Source: VRUE01 sp963702955 (GTDB taxonomy: Bacteria > Actinomycetota > Thermoleophilia > Solirubrobacterales > 70-9). Taken from it: a stretch of 64,000 bases of DNA. Made by a program: the position numbers and the translations under genes. Positions 1-11,913 of this stretch are shown here, in pieces. Location of the stretch: contig OY969774.1 in NCBI GenBank assembly GCA_963702955.1, positions 682,001 through 746,000 of the forward strand, written 5' to 3'. The notes below the pieces were generated by a model. It worked only from the letters and a program-made list of their open reading frames with translations. It had not been told where the DNA came from and searched no databases. Each line of letters opens with the position of its first letter. The first letter of the stretch is position 1.

Positions 1-1740
<1,740 letters not shown>

Positions 1741-1958
1741 CGGTGAGCGACCCGTACGCCTAAGCGTGCGAGTCGCAAAATTAAATACCCAGAGCCTGTC
1801 TTGCGACAGGCTCAATTATTGGCCTTGTACAGTTTTCAAGGTCCACCGAGGCACACGCGGCGGAGTGCTTCCACCGGCGGTCTCTCAAAACTGAGCAGCG
1901 TTCCCAGCGGCATACAGCCACTGGGGAGCCCGGTCGAACGTTCTAGAGAAACTCCCTA
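1741..1958 (-). other. 16S-23S internal transcribed spacer without tRNA genes
   Basis: This spacer of about 218 nt holds no cloverleaf; the tRNA-Ile and tRNA-Ala genes often found here are absent. In the RNA sense it contains, from 16S to 23S: the 3' arm of the 16S processing stem (1879-1900), a boxA-like stretch CTTGAAAACTGTACAAGGCC (1821-1840), and a perfect 9-bp hairpin (1792-1813) whose loop in RNA is GCAA, a GNRA tetraloop. The hairpin is not followed by a U-run, so it is more likely a processing or folding element than a terminator. Confidence 0.8.
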
Positions 1959-3504
<1,546 letters not shown>

Positions 3505-3744
3505 GAGTACTTCTACAGAGAGATGCCATGCCTGGCTGGCCGCCGAGTACACAAATACGACGACCGGCATGACGGGTAAATCAGACCACTCGGCACGCTG
3601 ACGAGCCGAGTGGATCGGGCTCAAACATCCACAGACCCGTGGGCCTGCGGAGTGCACGCTGCTCAGTTTTCAAAGACCGCTGCGCCTCTACGGCGGGTCT
3701 CGCCGCCTTCGCGCATGGGAGGGCACCTGGCCATCCCAGAAGGA
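3505..3744 (-). promoter_or_regulatory. rRNA leader with boxA and 16S processing stem
   Basis: The transcribed leader carries TCTTTGAAAACT (within 3661-3677), a good boxA antitermination element. Bases 3657-3678 are almost perfectly complementary to spacer bases 1879-1900: 22 positions, one G-U and one mismatch. The two flanks of 16S can therefore pair into a long stem, as expected for the RNase III processing stem. A second hairpin with 9-bp arms lies at 3586-3613. Bases 3505-3786 hold no gene. Confidence 0.75.
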
Positions 3745-3750
3745 CGCGGG

Positions 3751-3779
3751 AGTATAGCGCTGCGGCGCCGCTTTGCCTA
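3751..3779 (-). promoter_or_regulatory. rRNA operon promoter
   Basis: On the minus strand TAGGCA (3774-3779) and TATACT (3751-3756) are separated by exactly 17 nt and match sigma-70-type -35 and -10 boxes at 4/6 and 5/6 positions. The promoter begins 8 bp after the tyrS stop codon and would start transcription near 3744, giving a leader of about 240 nt. It is inferred from sequence only. Confidence 0.65.
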
Positions 3780-3786
3780 GGGGGCC

Positions 3787-4947
3787 TCAGGCGCCGGCGC
3801 GCATGCGGCGGAAACGGCGCTTGCCGAGCTGCAGGACGCGGCCGTCGAGCTCGGCCGGCTCGACGTCGAGCCGATCGCCCGCAAGCGGCTCCCCGTCGAG
3901 CTTTACGCCCCCCTGCTTGAGCAGGCGCCGCGCCTCGCTGGAGCTGATCTCGAAGGCGCCGGCCATCAGCAGCGGCAGGTGCACCGGGCCGCCGCTCTCG
4001 CCGGTGTAGGCGTCGAGCGAGACCTCCTCGACCTCCTCGGGCGCCTCGTGGCGCACGAACAGGCGGTCGAAGTGCGCCTCCGCCTCCCCCGCCGCCGCCT
4101 CTCCGTGGAAGCGCTCGACGAGCCGCCGCCCAAGCTCGCGCTTCGCCTCGTTCGGCGGCCCGGCCGGCACCTCGGCACCGAGCAGGAGGCGGAAATACTC
4201 GGCCATCGCCTCGTCGGGAATCCGCATCAGCTTGCCGAACATCTCCGGTGGCGGATCGGTGACGCCGACGTAGTTGCCGAGCGACTTGCTCATCTTCTGC
4301 ACGCCGTCGGTCCCGACCAGGATCGGCATCGTCAGGATCGACTGCGGCTTCTGCCCGTAGGCGGCCTGCACGTCGCGCCCGAACAGCAGGTTGAACTTCT
4401 GGTCGGTCCCCCCCAGCTCGACGTCGGCCTCGATCGCGACCGAGTCGTAGCCCTGCAGCAACGGGTAGAGCAGCTCCACCGCCGCCACCGGCGCTCCCGC
4501 GGCCATCCGCTTCTGGAAGTCGTCGCGCTCCAGCAGCCTGGCCACGGTCGTCTGGGCGAGCAGGCCGAGCAGCTCCTCCGGAGCCATCCGCAGCCACTCG
4601 CTGTTGAAGCGGACCTCGGTCTTCTCCCGGTCGAGCAGCTTGAACGCCTGCTCCTGGTAGGTGGCGGCGTTGGCCTCGATCTCCTCCGGCGTCGGAACCG
4701 GCCGCTGGGCCGAGCGCCCGCTCGGGTCGCCGACCCGGGCGGTGAAGTCGCCGACGATGAGGACGACGTGGTGGCCGGCGTCCTGGAACTCGCGCAGCTT
4801 CTCGAGCACGACGGTGTGGCCGAGGTGGATGTCGGCGGTGGTCGGGTCGATGCCCAGCTTGACCCGCAGCGGACGCCCGCCCGCGAGCTGGTCGGCGAGC
4901 ATCCCCTCGGGCAGCACGTCGACCGCGTTGCGCGTCAGATCCGGCAT
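3787..4947 (-). CDS. tyrS: Tyrosyl-tRNA synthetase
   Basis: This class I aminoacyl-tRNA synthetase charges tRNA-Tyr with tyrosine in the cytosol. The 386-residue protein shows the HIGH-type signature HLGH (residues 41-44), the tyrosine and ATP pocket stretch VELGGTDQKFN (176-186), KMSKS (218-222) and a C-terminal S4-like RNA-binding segment with SSSEARRLLKQGGVKLDG. Its form resembles the TyrZ-type bacterial enzymes. A -10-like TAGCAT lies 7 bp before the ATG, so the transcript is probably leaderless. It is followed on the same strand by the rRNA promoter and is divergent from the penicillin-binding protein gene. Confidence 0.97.
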   Translation of the reverse strand: MPDLTRNAVDVLPEGMLADQLAGGRPLRVKLGIDPTTADIHLGHTVVLEKLREFQDAGHHVVLIVGDFTARVGDPSGRSAQRPVPTPEEIEANAATYQEQAFKLLDREKTEVRFNSEWLRMAPEELLGLLAQTTVARLLERDDFQKRMAAGAPVAAVELLYPLLQGYDSVAIEADVELGGTDQKFNLLFGRDVQAAYGQKPQSILTMPILVGTDGVQKMSKSLGNYVGVTDPPPEMFGKLMRIPDEAMAEYFRLLLGAEVPAGPPNEAKRELGRRLVERFHGEAAAGEAEAHFDRLFVRHEAPEEVEEVSLDAYTGESGGPVHLPLLMAGAFEISSSEARRLLKQGGVKLDGEPLAGDRLDVEPAELDGRVLQLGKRRFRRMRAGA

Positions 4948-4954
4948 CGGCGCA

Positions 4955-4964
4955 ATGCTAGACT
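4955..4964. promoter_or_regulatory. Overlapping divergent -10 elements (tyrS / PBP)
   Basis: The 29-bp gap between the two start codons contains ATGCTAGACT. Read on the minus strand it gives TAGCAT (4955-4960), 7 bp from the tyrS ATG. Read on the plus strand it gives an extended -10, TGCTAGACT (4956-4964), 12 bp before the TTG start of the PBP gene. The two -10 boxes share CTAG-region bases, so the two polymerases would compete for the same DNA. No good -35 is visible in either direction. Confidence 0.45.
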
Positions 4965-4976
4965 GCCGCCTTCCTC

Positions 4977-7142
4977 TTGGCGGGCAAACGCACCAAGCCG
5001 CGCCTGAAGAAGCTGCGCATCCTCTTCGTCCTGCTCGGCCTCGGCGTACTGGCCCTCGTCTCGACCGTGTTCGGGATGATGACCGCGGTATCGCAGGATC
5101 TGCCGGCGATCTACGACTTTGCCCAGTTCAAGGCGGCGAAGAACAGCGAGGTCTTCGACGCCTCGGGCGAACCGATCGGCACCCTGACCAGCGACCAGAA
5201 CAAGATCCTGCTCGGCTCGGGCCAGATCTCGCCCAACGTCAAGAACGCCGTGGTCGCGATCGAGGACTCGCGCTTCTACGAACACGAAGGCGTCGACCTG
5301 CGGGGGATCGCGCGGGCGCTGTTCAAGGACGTCCTCAGCCAGAGCGCCGAACAGGGCGCCTCGACGATCACCGAGCAGTTCGTCAAGGAGGCGCTGACCG
5401 CCCAGGAAAGCCGGACGGTCTTCGAGAAGTTCCGCGAGGCGGCTCTCGCCTACCGGCTCGAGCGGCACTGGAGCAAGGACAAGATCCTGACCGAGTACCT
5501 GAACACGGTCTACTTCGGCGAAGGCGCCTACGGGATCGAGGCGGCCGCCCGCACCTACTTCGGCAACGCCCATCCCGGCTGCGGCACGCCGACCGAACCC
5601 TGTGCGGCGGTGCTCGAGCCCTGGGAGGCGGCGCTGCTGGCGGCGATCATCAACTCGCCGACCGCCTACAACCCCAAGTACTACCCCGAAAACGCCCTCG
5701 CCCGCCGCAACGTGGTGCTGCAGAAGATGGAGGAACAGGGATACATAACCCAGGCGCAGTACGAAGAAGGGATCAAGCAGGCACTCCCCTCCCCGGCCGA
5801 CATCGAACCGCCGCGGCTCGACTCGCGCGCGCCCTACTTCACCGCCTGGCTGCGCCAGCAGCTGGTCGAACGCTACGGCGCCGCGAAAACCTTCTTCGGC
5901 GGCCTGAAAGTGAAGACGACCCTCGACCTGCGACTGCAGAACGCCGCCGAAGAAGCGGTCAACAACTACCTCGGCTACCTGCCGCCGACCGCCTCGGTGG
6001 TGGTGCTCGACAACAAGAACGCCGGCGTCAAGGCGATGGTCGGCGGTCCCAACTTCCAGACCAAGCCCTTCAATCTCGCCACCCAGGGCCGGCGGCAGCC
6101 GGGCTCCTCGATCAAGCCGTTCGAGCTCGTCACCGCGCTGGAAGAGGGGATCTCCCCGTACACGACCTACGAATCGGCGCCGCAGGTGTTCCATTTCGGC
6201 AAGAACGGCCAGGAAACCTTCGAGGTCCACAACGACGAAGGCTCGTATCTGGGCTCCTGCGACATCGTCTGCGCGACGACCTACTCCGACAACTCGATCT
6301 ACTCGCAGCTCGCGCTGGAAGGCCTGAAGGGCAAGACGATCGAGGACCGGACGCACTCGATCGCGGCGACGATCCACAAGATGGGCTACTCGGGCGCGAT
6401 CTCGACCAACCCGGCGATGGTCCTCGGCGGGCTCGAAGAAGGGGTCTCGCCGCTGGGCTGGGCCTACGCCTACATGACGATCGGCAACGACGGCGACCGG
6501 GTCAGCGGCACGCTGGCGCCCGAACCCGGCGACAGCCCGGTCGCCTACACCCAGGTGACCGACGAGGAAGGACACACGATCAAGGGCGGCGACAACGACT
6601 CGCTGCACGAACAGGCGATCTCCGAAAGCACCGCCAAGGAGACCAAGAGCATCCTCGAAACGGTCGTCCAGGAGGGCACCGGGACCAACGCCAACGTCGG
6701 CGCCGCCGGGCAGTGGGGCAAGACGGGGACGACTGAGAACAGCGGCGACGCCTGGTTCTGTGGCGGGACCGAAGAAGTCACCGCCTGCGTCTGGGTCGGC
6801 TACGCCGACACGACGACGCCGATGATGACCCTCTACAACGGCGGCCCGGTGATGGGCGGCACCTTCCCGGCGCTGATCTGGGCGAGCGTGATCAACGCCT
6901 GGGAAGCGATCAAAGCCGAAGAGGCTTCCGAACGGGCGAGCGAAAGGGCCGGCCACGGCTCGCAGGGCAGCGGCTCCTCGGCCGGCGGCGAAGAAAGCTA
7001 CGTGCCCTCGGAATCCTCGACCGAACCCGAATCCGCGCCGGAAACGGAATCGGCGCCCGAACCCGAAGCGGCGCCGGAAGCCCCGGCGGAACCGGCGCCG
7101 GAATCGGGCGGCGGCGGAGGCGGCGGCATCACCGCCGGTTAG
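4977..7142 (+). CDS. Class A penicillin-binding protein (peptidoglycan glycosyltransferase/transpeptidase)
   Basis: This bifunctional cell-wall enzyme polymerises glycan strands from lipid II and cross-links the peptides outside the membrane. The 721-residue protein has one N-terminal membrane segment (about 14-36). A GT51 domain follows, with EDSRFYEHEG (96-105, catalytic Glu) and GASTITEQF (128-136, where Gln of the usual GASTITQQ is Glu). The transpeptidase domain has SSIK (377-380, nucleophile Ser377), SDN (437-439) and KTG (582-584). The last 60 residues are a Ser/Glu/Pro/Ala low-complexity tail ending in a Gly run. The start is TTG; no ATG in frame is nearby and there is no Shine-Dalgarno. 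The stop overlaps the convergent glycosylase gene by 4 bp. Confidence 0.93.
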   Translation: MAGKRTKPRLKKLRILFVLLGLGVLALVSTVFGMMTAVSQDLPAIYDFAQFKAAKNSEVFDASGEPIGTLTSDQNKILLGSGQISPNVKNAVVAIEDSRFYEHEGVDLRGIARALFKDVLSQSAEQGASTITEQFVKEALTAQESRTVFEKFREAALAYRLERHWSKDKILTEYLNTVYFGEGAYGIEAAARTYFGNAHPGCGTPTEPCAAVLEPWEAALLAAIINSPTAYNPKYYPENALARRNVVLQKMEEQGYITQAQYEEGIKQALPSPADIEPPRLDSRAPYFTAWLRQQLVERYGAAKTFFGGLKVKTTLDLRLQNAAEEAVNNYLGYLPPTASVVVLDNKNAGVKAMVGGPNFQTKPFNLATQGRRQPGSSIKPFELVTALEEGISPYTTYESAPQVFHFGKNGQETFEVHNDEGSYLGSCDIVCATTYSDNSIYSQLALEGLKGKTIEDRTHSIAATIHKMGYSGAISTNPAMVLGGLEEGVSPLGWAYAYMTIGNDGDRVSGTLAPEPGDSPVAYTQVTDEEGHTIKGGDNDSLHEQAISESTAKETKSILETVVQEGTGTNANVGAAGQWGKTGTTENSGDAWFCGGTEEVTACVWVGYADTTTPMMTLYNGGPVMGGTFPALIWASVINAWEAIKAEEASERASERAGHGSQGSGSSAGGEESYVPSESSTEPESAPETESAPEPEAAPEAPAEPAPESGGGGGGGITAG

Positions 7143-7774
7143 CGCGCCGGGGGTCGCGGCTTGGAGACGAACGGGCTGCCGCCGAGGCAGAAGCGCCAGG
7201 GGCGCTCGATCGCTTTGGTGATCCCCACGCGGGGGCCGGCGACGACCTCGCCCTCCCAGTCCTGCTCGGGCGGCGCGAGCAGGAACGGCGGCGCGCCTAG
7301 ATCGGCGCCATTCGACTCGAGTCCGATTCCCAGCGCCTCGGTCAGCTTGCCCGGACCCGAGCAGAGGTCGGCGTCGGGACGGGCGCCGCGCCGGGTGCGC
7401 ATCGCCTCCAGGCCGGCGCTCGGCTCGAGCGCCCGGATCAGCACCGCGGCCGCCTCCCCGTCGGGTTCGGCGACCGCGTTGAGCAGGCTGTGGATCCCGT
7501 AGGAGAGGTAGACGTAGGCGCGGCCGGGTGGGCCGAAGAGGACCTCGGTGCGCTTGGTCAGGCCGACATAGGCATGGCAGGCCGGATCGTCGCGCTCGTA
7601 GCTCTCGGTCTCGACGATCGTGCCGCCGCAGCCCGCGAAGAAGAGCCGGCAACCGACCAGGTCGCGGGCGACCGTGTGGACCGAGCGCTCGAAGAAGGAG
7701 ACGCTGAGCCGCTCCGTGGAAGCTTTGTGGGGTCTAGGGACCCCCAAATGCTTCCACGAAACAGACACACCCAC
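7139..7774 (-). CDS. 3-methyladenine DNA glycosylase (AAG/Mpg type)
   Basis: The 211-residue protein belongs to the alkyladenine DNA glycosylase family of base-excision repair enzymes that remove alkylated purines. Recognisable blocks are VETESY (active-site Glu), DPACHAYVGLTKRTEVLFG, GRAYVYLSYGIHSLLNAV and the substrate-pocket stretch CSGPGKLTEALGI. The core starts at about residue 22 (RLSVSFFERSV). The first 20 codons run through a 44-nt inverted repeat, and the only start codons are ATG 7774, GTG 7768 and TTG 7747. Either the palindrome was inserted in frame at the 5' end or the protein has a non-native N-terminus. It lies 4 bp after argH on the same strand. Confidence 0.88.
   Translation of the reverse strand: MGVSVSWKHLGVPRPHKASTERLSVSFFERSVHTVARDLVGCRLFFAGCGGTIVETESYERDDPACHAYVGLTKRTEVLFGPPGRAYVYLSYGIHSLLNAVAEPDGEAAAVLIRALEPSAGLEAMRTRRGARPDADLCSGPGKLTEALGIGLESNGADLGAPPFLLAPPEQDWEGEVVAGPRVGITKAIERPWRFCLGGSPFVSKPRPPAR
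7715..7758. repeat. 44-nt near-perfect palindrome inside the mpg 5' end
   Basis: The left arm (7715-7734) and right arm (7739-7758) are 20 nt each and complementary at 17 of 20 positions around a 4-nt centre TAGG. The outer 9 bp (CGTGGAAGC) are perfect. It lies between the argH stop and the conserved part of the glycosylase and is read through by the glycosylase frame. There is no U-tract, so it is not a normal intrinsic terminator. Confidence 0.7.
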
Positions 7775-7778
7775 CGGA

Positions 7779-9170
7779 TCAGGTCCGCTCTTCGATTACC
7801 CGCGCCTCGACCGCCGCGAGGGTCTCGCCGGCGAGCGAGATCTGGACGGCGAGGGCCTCGGAGCCGGTGCCGCCCTCGATTCGCTTCGACTCCAGCCAGC
7901 TCTCGCGCCGCAGCACCTCGAAGACCCAGTCGTCGAGCAGCTCGGAGCGCTCCCGCATCTGCTCCACGCTCAGCCCCGAGAGCGGCTTGCCCGCGTCGAC
8001 GGCATCGCGGACCAGCCCGCCGACGATCCCGTGCGCCTCGCGGAACGGGACCCCGCGGCGGACCAGCCCGTCGGCGATCTCGGTGGCGGCGAGCATCTCG
8101 TCGCCCGAGGCCTCCTCCAGCCGCTCGCGGTCGAAGGCGATCCCGGCCAGCATCCCCGCGGTCGCGTCGAGGCAGAGCTCGACCGTGTCGATCGCATCGA
8201 ACAGCGGCTCCTTGTCCTCCTGCATGTCCTTGCCGTAGGTGAGCGGCAGGGCGTGCATCGTGCCCAGCAGCGAGGCGTAGTCGGCGGCGACCCGGGGGCT
8301 CTTCGCGCGCAGCAGCTCGGCCGAGTCCGGGTTGACCTTCTGCGGCATGATCGACGACCCCGAGGAGAAGGACTCGTCGAGCTCGCAGAAGCCGAACTCG
8401 GTGCTCGACCAGATGACGATCTCCGAGCCGAGCCGCGAGAGGTGCATCGCGCAGGCCGAGGCAGCGGAGAGGTAGTCGAGGACGAAGTCGCGGTTGGAGG
8501 CGCCGTCGATCGAGTTGGCGCTGACGTGGTCGAAGCCGAGGTCGGCGGCGACGGCGCGGCGGTCGATCTCCCAGTTGACGCCGGCCAGGGCGCCGGAGCC
8601 GAGCGGCATCACCGAGGCGCTGTCGAGGGCGAACTGGAAGCGCAGCACGTCGCGGGCCAGCATCCAGAAGTAGGCGAGCAGGTGGTGGCCGAGGTAGACC
8701 GGCTGGGCCCGCTGCAGGTGGGTGTAGCCGGGCATCGGCCAGTCGCGGTGGCGCTCGGCCTGCTCGAGCAGGCGCGCCATCGCCGCCCCGGCCAGCTCGA
8801 TCGCCCGCAGCGAGTGCGCCTGGACGACCATCGCCACGTCGGTCGCGACCTGGTCGTTGCGGGAGCGGCCGGTGTGCAGCTTGCCGGCCAGCGGGCCGAT
8901 CTCCTCGCCGAGCAGGCGCTCGACCGCCATGTGGATGTCCTCGTCAGCGTCCTCGAACTCGAAGCCGTGCTGCCCGATCCGCTCGCGGACCCGGTCGAGC
9001 CCGTCGCAGATCTGCGCCAACTCCCCCTCGTCGAGGACGCCGATCCGCGCCAGCGCGCCGGCGTGCGCCTGCGACTGATCGATGTCGTAGGGCGCCAGGC
9101 GCCAATCGAACTCGAGCGAGCGATTGAGGCGCCAGAAGCGCGGATCCGGGTCTTTGCGGAAGCGGGACAT
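7779..9170 (-). CDS. argH: Argininosuccinate lyase
   Basis: The enzyme splits argininosuccinate into arginine and fumarate, the last step of arginine synthesis. The 463-residue product has the fumarase/aspartase-superfamily blocks HTGRSRNDQVATD, YTHLQRAQP and the signature GSSIMPQKVNPD with the catalytic-loop serine. The ATG at 9170 was chosen because the upstream gene's TGA shares its A, giving a one-base overlap; a longer frame starting at 9200 would add 10 unconserved residues. argG is not next to it. It sits in a run with a DegT aminotransferase and cimA, an unusual neighbourhood for argH. Confidence 0.95.
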   Translation of the reverse strand: MSRFRKDPDPRFWRLNRSLEFDWRLAPYDIDQSQAHAGALARIGVLDEGELAQICDGLDRVRERIGQHGFEFEDADEDIHMAVERLLGEEIGPLAGKLHTGRSRNDQVATDVAMVVQAHSLRAIELAGAAMARLLEQAERHRDWPMPGYTHLQRAQPVYLGHHLLAYFWMLARDVLRFQFALDSASVMPLGSGALAGVNWEIDRRAVAADLGFDHVSANSIDGASNRDFVLDYLSAASACAMHLSRLGSEIVIWSSTEFGFCELDESFSSGSSIMPQKVNPDSAELLRAKSPRVAADYASLLGTMHALPLTYGKDMQEDKEPLFDAIDTVELCLDATAGMLAGIAFDRERLEEASGDEMLAATEIADGLVRRGVPFREAHGIVGGLVRDAVDAGKPLSGLSVEQMRERSELLDDWVFEVLRRESWLESKRIEGGTGSEALAVQISLAGETLAAVEARVIEERT

Positions 9171-10288
9171 CAGCTCAGCGCCTCGGCCAGAGCCTCGCAC
9201 ACGCGCTCGACGTCAGACTCGCCCATCGCGGTGAAGAAGGGCAGCGCCAGAGAGCGGGCCGAGGCGGCTTCGGCGATCGGGAACTGGCCCTCGCGCCAGC
9301 CCTGCTCGCGCAGGTGCGGGAAGAGGTGGATGCAGGGCAGGTAGGCCTTAGAGGAGACGCCCCGCTCGCCGAGGCGGGCGATCGTCGCGTCGCGGTCCGC
9401 GCCCTCCGGCAGGCCGACCGTGTAGACGAACCAGCTGCGGCGCTCCTCGCCGCGACCGGCGACCGGCGTGCTCAGCCCCTCGATCGCGGCCAGTCCCTGC
9501 TCGTAGCGGGCGGCGACCGCGGCGCGACGCTCCAGCATCTGGTCGAGCTTCTCCAGCTGCGCCACGCCGAGCGCCGCGGCGAGGTCGGGGAGCCGGTAGT
9601 TGAAGCCGAGCCCGCCGTGGTCGAGCCAGCCCATGTCGGCGGCCCGCCCCTGGTTGCGCTCGGAGCGCAGCCGCGCCGCGACCTCGGGGCTCAAAGGGAT
9701 GGCCATCCCTCCCTCCCCCGTCGTCATCTGCTTGTTCGCGTAGAAGGCGAAGGTGGCGAGGTTGCCGCGGCTGCCGACCCGGCGGCCCTCCGAGTCGACC
9801 GCGCCGAGCGCCTCGCAGGCGTCCTCGAGGACGCCGAGCCCGCGGCGCGCGGCGATCGCCTCCAGCTCCGGCATCGCCGCCGGGTAGCCGAAGATGTGGA
9901 CCGGCAGGATGCCGGCGCTGCGCTCGCCGAGCGCCGCCTCGACCGCCGCCGGGTCGAGGTTGAGGGTGACCGGGTCGACGTCGCAGAAGACCGGGCGGAC
10001 GCCCTCGTAGAGCAGGCAGTTGGCCGAGGCGACGAAGCTGAAGGGGCTGGTCAGGACCTCGTCCCCGGGGCCCCAGCCGAGCGCCCGCACGCCGAGGTGC
10101 AGCGCGGTCGTGCCGTTGGCGACCGCGACCGCGTCGCCGACCCCCAGCCAGGCGGCGAAGTCGCGCTCGAAGCGCTCGCCCATCGGGCCCAGCGAGAGCC
10201 GGCCGGAGCGCAGCACCTCGAGCGCCAGCTCCTCCTCGCGGGCGCCGAGCTCGGGCCGGGCCAGCGGTATCTGCTCGTACTCGCTCAT
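9170..10288 (-). CDS. DegT/DnrJ/EryC1/StrS family aminotransferase
   Basis: This is a fold-type I PLP enzyme of the family that transaminates keto-sugars in nucleotide-sugar and antibiotic pathways. The 372-residue protein has the expected order of blocks: VANGTTALHLGVRAL, SPFSFVASAN, HIFGYPA, LEDACEALGA, and NKQMTTGEGG with the PLP-binding lysine at about 186. The start at 10288 overlaps the cimA stop by 4 bp (ATGA), so translation is probably coupled. No other nucleotide-sugar gene is adjacent; the neighbours are cimA and argH. The substrate therefore cannot be told from sequence, and a role in amino-acid metabolism is possible but unproven. Confidence 0.85.
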   Translation of the reverse strand: MSEYEQIPLARPELGAREEELALEVLRSGRLSLGPMGERFERDFAAWLGVGDAVAVANGTTALHLGVRALGWGPGDEVLTSPFSFVASANCLLYEGVRPVFCDVDPVTLNLDPAAVEAALGERSAGILPVHIFGYPAAMPELEAIAARRGLGVLEDACEALGAVDSEGRRVGSRGNLATFAFYANKQMTTGEGGMAIPLSPEVAARLRSERNQGRAADMGWLDHGGLGFNYRLPDLAAALGVAQLEKLDQMLERRAAVAARYEQGLAAIEGLSTPVAGRGEERRSWFVYTVGLPEGADRDATIARLGERGVSSKAYLPCIHLFPHLREQGWREGQFPIAEAASARSLALPFFTAMGESDVERVCEALAEALS

Positions 10289-11844
10289 CGCGGCTGGAAG
10301 GCGTACTCGAGCGAGTCGACCAGCGCCTCCCAGGAGGCCTCGATGATGTTCTCCGAAACGCCGATCGTCCCCCACTCGCGCTCGCCGTCGGAGGAGTCGA
10401 GGAGGACGCGGGTGACCGCGCCGGTGCCGTGGCTCTCGTCGAGGATGCGGACCTTGTAGTTGGTCAGCTCGATCTCGGCGAGATGCGGGTAGCGGTCGGC
10501 GATCGCGCCGCGCAGAGCGGCGTCGAGCGCGTTCACCGGTCCGTTGCCCTCGGCGACGCGCAGGTAGCGCTCGCCGTCGACCTTGACCTTGATCGTCGCC
10601 TCGGTCTCGACCTCGCCGTCGGCTCGTTTCTCGACCACGACGCGGAAGCTCTCCAGCTCGAACAGCGGCTGGTAGCTGCCCGCCTCGCGGCGCAGCAGCA
10701 GCTCGAAGGAGGCCGGCGCCGCCTCGTAGTGGTAGCCGCGGTGCTCGCGCTGCTTCAGCCGCTCGACCGCCCGCGCCGCCGCCTCGTCGTCGAGCTCGAG
10801 CCCGGCCCGCTCGGCCTGGCTGCGGATCGTCGCCTTTCCCGACAGCTCCGAGGCGAGGATCTCACGCTCGTTGCCGACCTGCGCCGGGTCGAGGTGCTCG
10901 AAGGTGCTGGCGTCGGCGGCGACCCCGGCGGCGTGCATCCCGGCCTTGTGGGCGAAGGCGTCGCGGCCGACGTAGGGATGGCTCGGGTCCGGCGCCATGT
11001 TGCAGAGCTCGTCGAGGTAGTGGCTGGTTCGCGCCAGGGTCGCCAGCCGCTCCGGCGCGACGACCTCGAAGCCCATCTTCAGTTGCAGGGCGGGCAGGAT
11101 CGAGGCGAGGTCGGCGTTGCCGCAGCGCTCCCCGTAGCCGTTGACGGTGCCCTGCACGAGGCGGGCGCCGGCTTCGACCGCGGCGAGCGAGTTGGCGACC
11201 GCGCACTCGGCGTCGTTGTGGCAGTGGATGCCGATCTCGGTGCCCCCGCCGAGCGCCTCGACCACGGCCGCGGTCGCCTCGCCGACGAAGCCGGGCAGGC
11301 TGCCGCCGTTGGTGTCGCAGAGGGTGACGTTCTCGACCCCGGCCTCGGCCGCGGCCCGCGCGCATTCCAGCGCGTAGGCGGGGTCGTCGCGATAGCCGTC
11401 GAAGAAGTGCTCGGCGTCGAAGACGGGGCGCTTGCCGCGCTCGCGGCAGAGGGCGATCGACTCGGCGATCATCGCCAGGTTCTCCTCGTCGGAGACCTTG
11501 GTCACCTTCTCCAGGTGCAGCCGCCAGCTCTTGCCGACCAGGCAGACGACGGGTGCGAAGGAGCCGACGACGACGGCGAGCGCCTCGTCCTCGGCGGCGG
11601 CGACGCCGCGGCGCCGGGTCATCCCGAAGGCGGCGATCGTCGCGTTCTCCAGCTCCTCCGCGGCCAGCAGCTCGAACAGCTCGGCTTCCTTCGGGTTTGA
11701 GCTGGGGAAGCCGGCCTCGATGAACTGCACGCCGAGCTCGTCGAGCGCGCGGACGACCTTCAGCTTCTCGCCGACCGAGAGCGACATACCGGGCGTGCCC
11801 ATGCCGTCGCGCAAGGTGGTGTCGTAGAGCTTCACCTGTTCCAT
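10285..11844 (-). CDS. cimA: (R)-citramalate synthase
   Basis: The enzyme condenses pyruvate with acetyl-CoA to citramalate, opening the threonine-independent route to 2-oxobutyrate and isoleucine. The 519-residue protein starts VKLYDTTLRDGMGTPGMSLS, typical of the CimA branch of the isopropylmalate/homocitrate synthase family, and not like the LeuA at 22966, which has FDTTLRDGEQSPG. HCHNDAECAVANS carries the metal-binding histidines, and a C-terminal regulatory (LeuA-dimer) domain follows. The ATG at 11844 was chosen over a TTG 27 bp upstream because the conserved frame begins right after it. It lies between ilvE and the DegT gene in one minus-strand run. Confidence 0.9.
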   Translation of the reverse strand: MEQVKLYDTTLRDGMGTPGMSLSVGEKLKVVRALDELGVQFIEAGFPSSNPKEAELFELLAAEELENATIAAFGMTRRRGVAAAEDEALAVVVGSFAPVVCLVGKSWRLHLEKVTKVSDEENLAMIAESIALCRERGKRPVFDAEHFFDGYRDDPAYALECARAAAEAGVENVTLCDTNGGSLPGFVGEATAAVVEALGGGTEIGIHCHNDAECAVANSLAAVEAGARLVQGTVNGYGERCGNADLASILPALQLKMGFEVVAPERLATLARTSHYLDELCNMAPDPSHPYVGRDAFAHKAGMHAAGVAADASTFEHLDPAQVGNEREILASELSGKATIRSQAERAGLELDDEAAARAVERLKQREHRGYHYEAAPASFELLLRREAGSYQPLFELESFRVVVEKRADGEVETEATIKVKVDGERYLRVAEGNGPVNALDAALRGAIADRYPHLAEIELTNYKVRILDESHGTGAVTRVLLDSSDGEREWGTIGVSENIIEASWEALVDSLEYAFQPR

Positions 11845-11913
11845 CCGATGCCTTTCGATACGAGGAGTCAAGGGGGCTCTGGAGCCCGCTCGCGTGCAGG
11901 GGCGCGCCGGCCG

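Noticed and set aside
1741..1958. Possible tRNA-Ile or tRNA-Ala genes in the rRNA spacer
   Set aside because: No T-loop GGTTCGA sequence or acceptor stem can be built; the spacer is too short to hold both.
3581..4597. 338-residue Arg/Ala-rich frame on the minus strand
   Set aside because: It is an out-of-frame reading of tyrS, typical of high-GC DNA; the tyrS frame carries all synthetase motifs.
4935..7652. 905-residue Arg/Gly-rich frame antisense to the PBP gene
   Set aside because: The plus strand shows complete PBP motifs; the antisense reading is compositionally biased with no motif.
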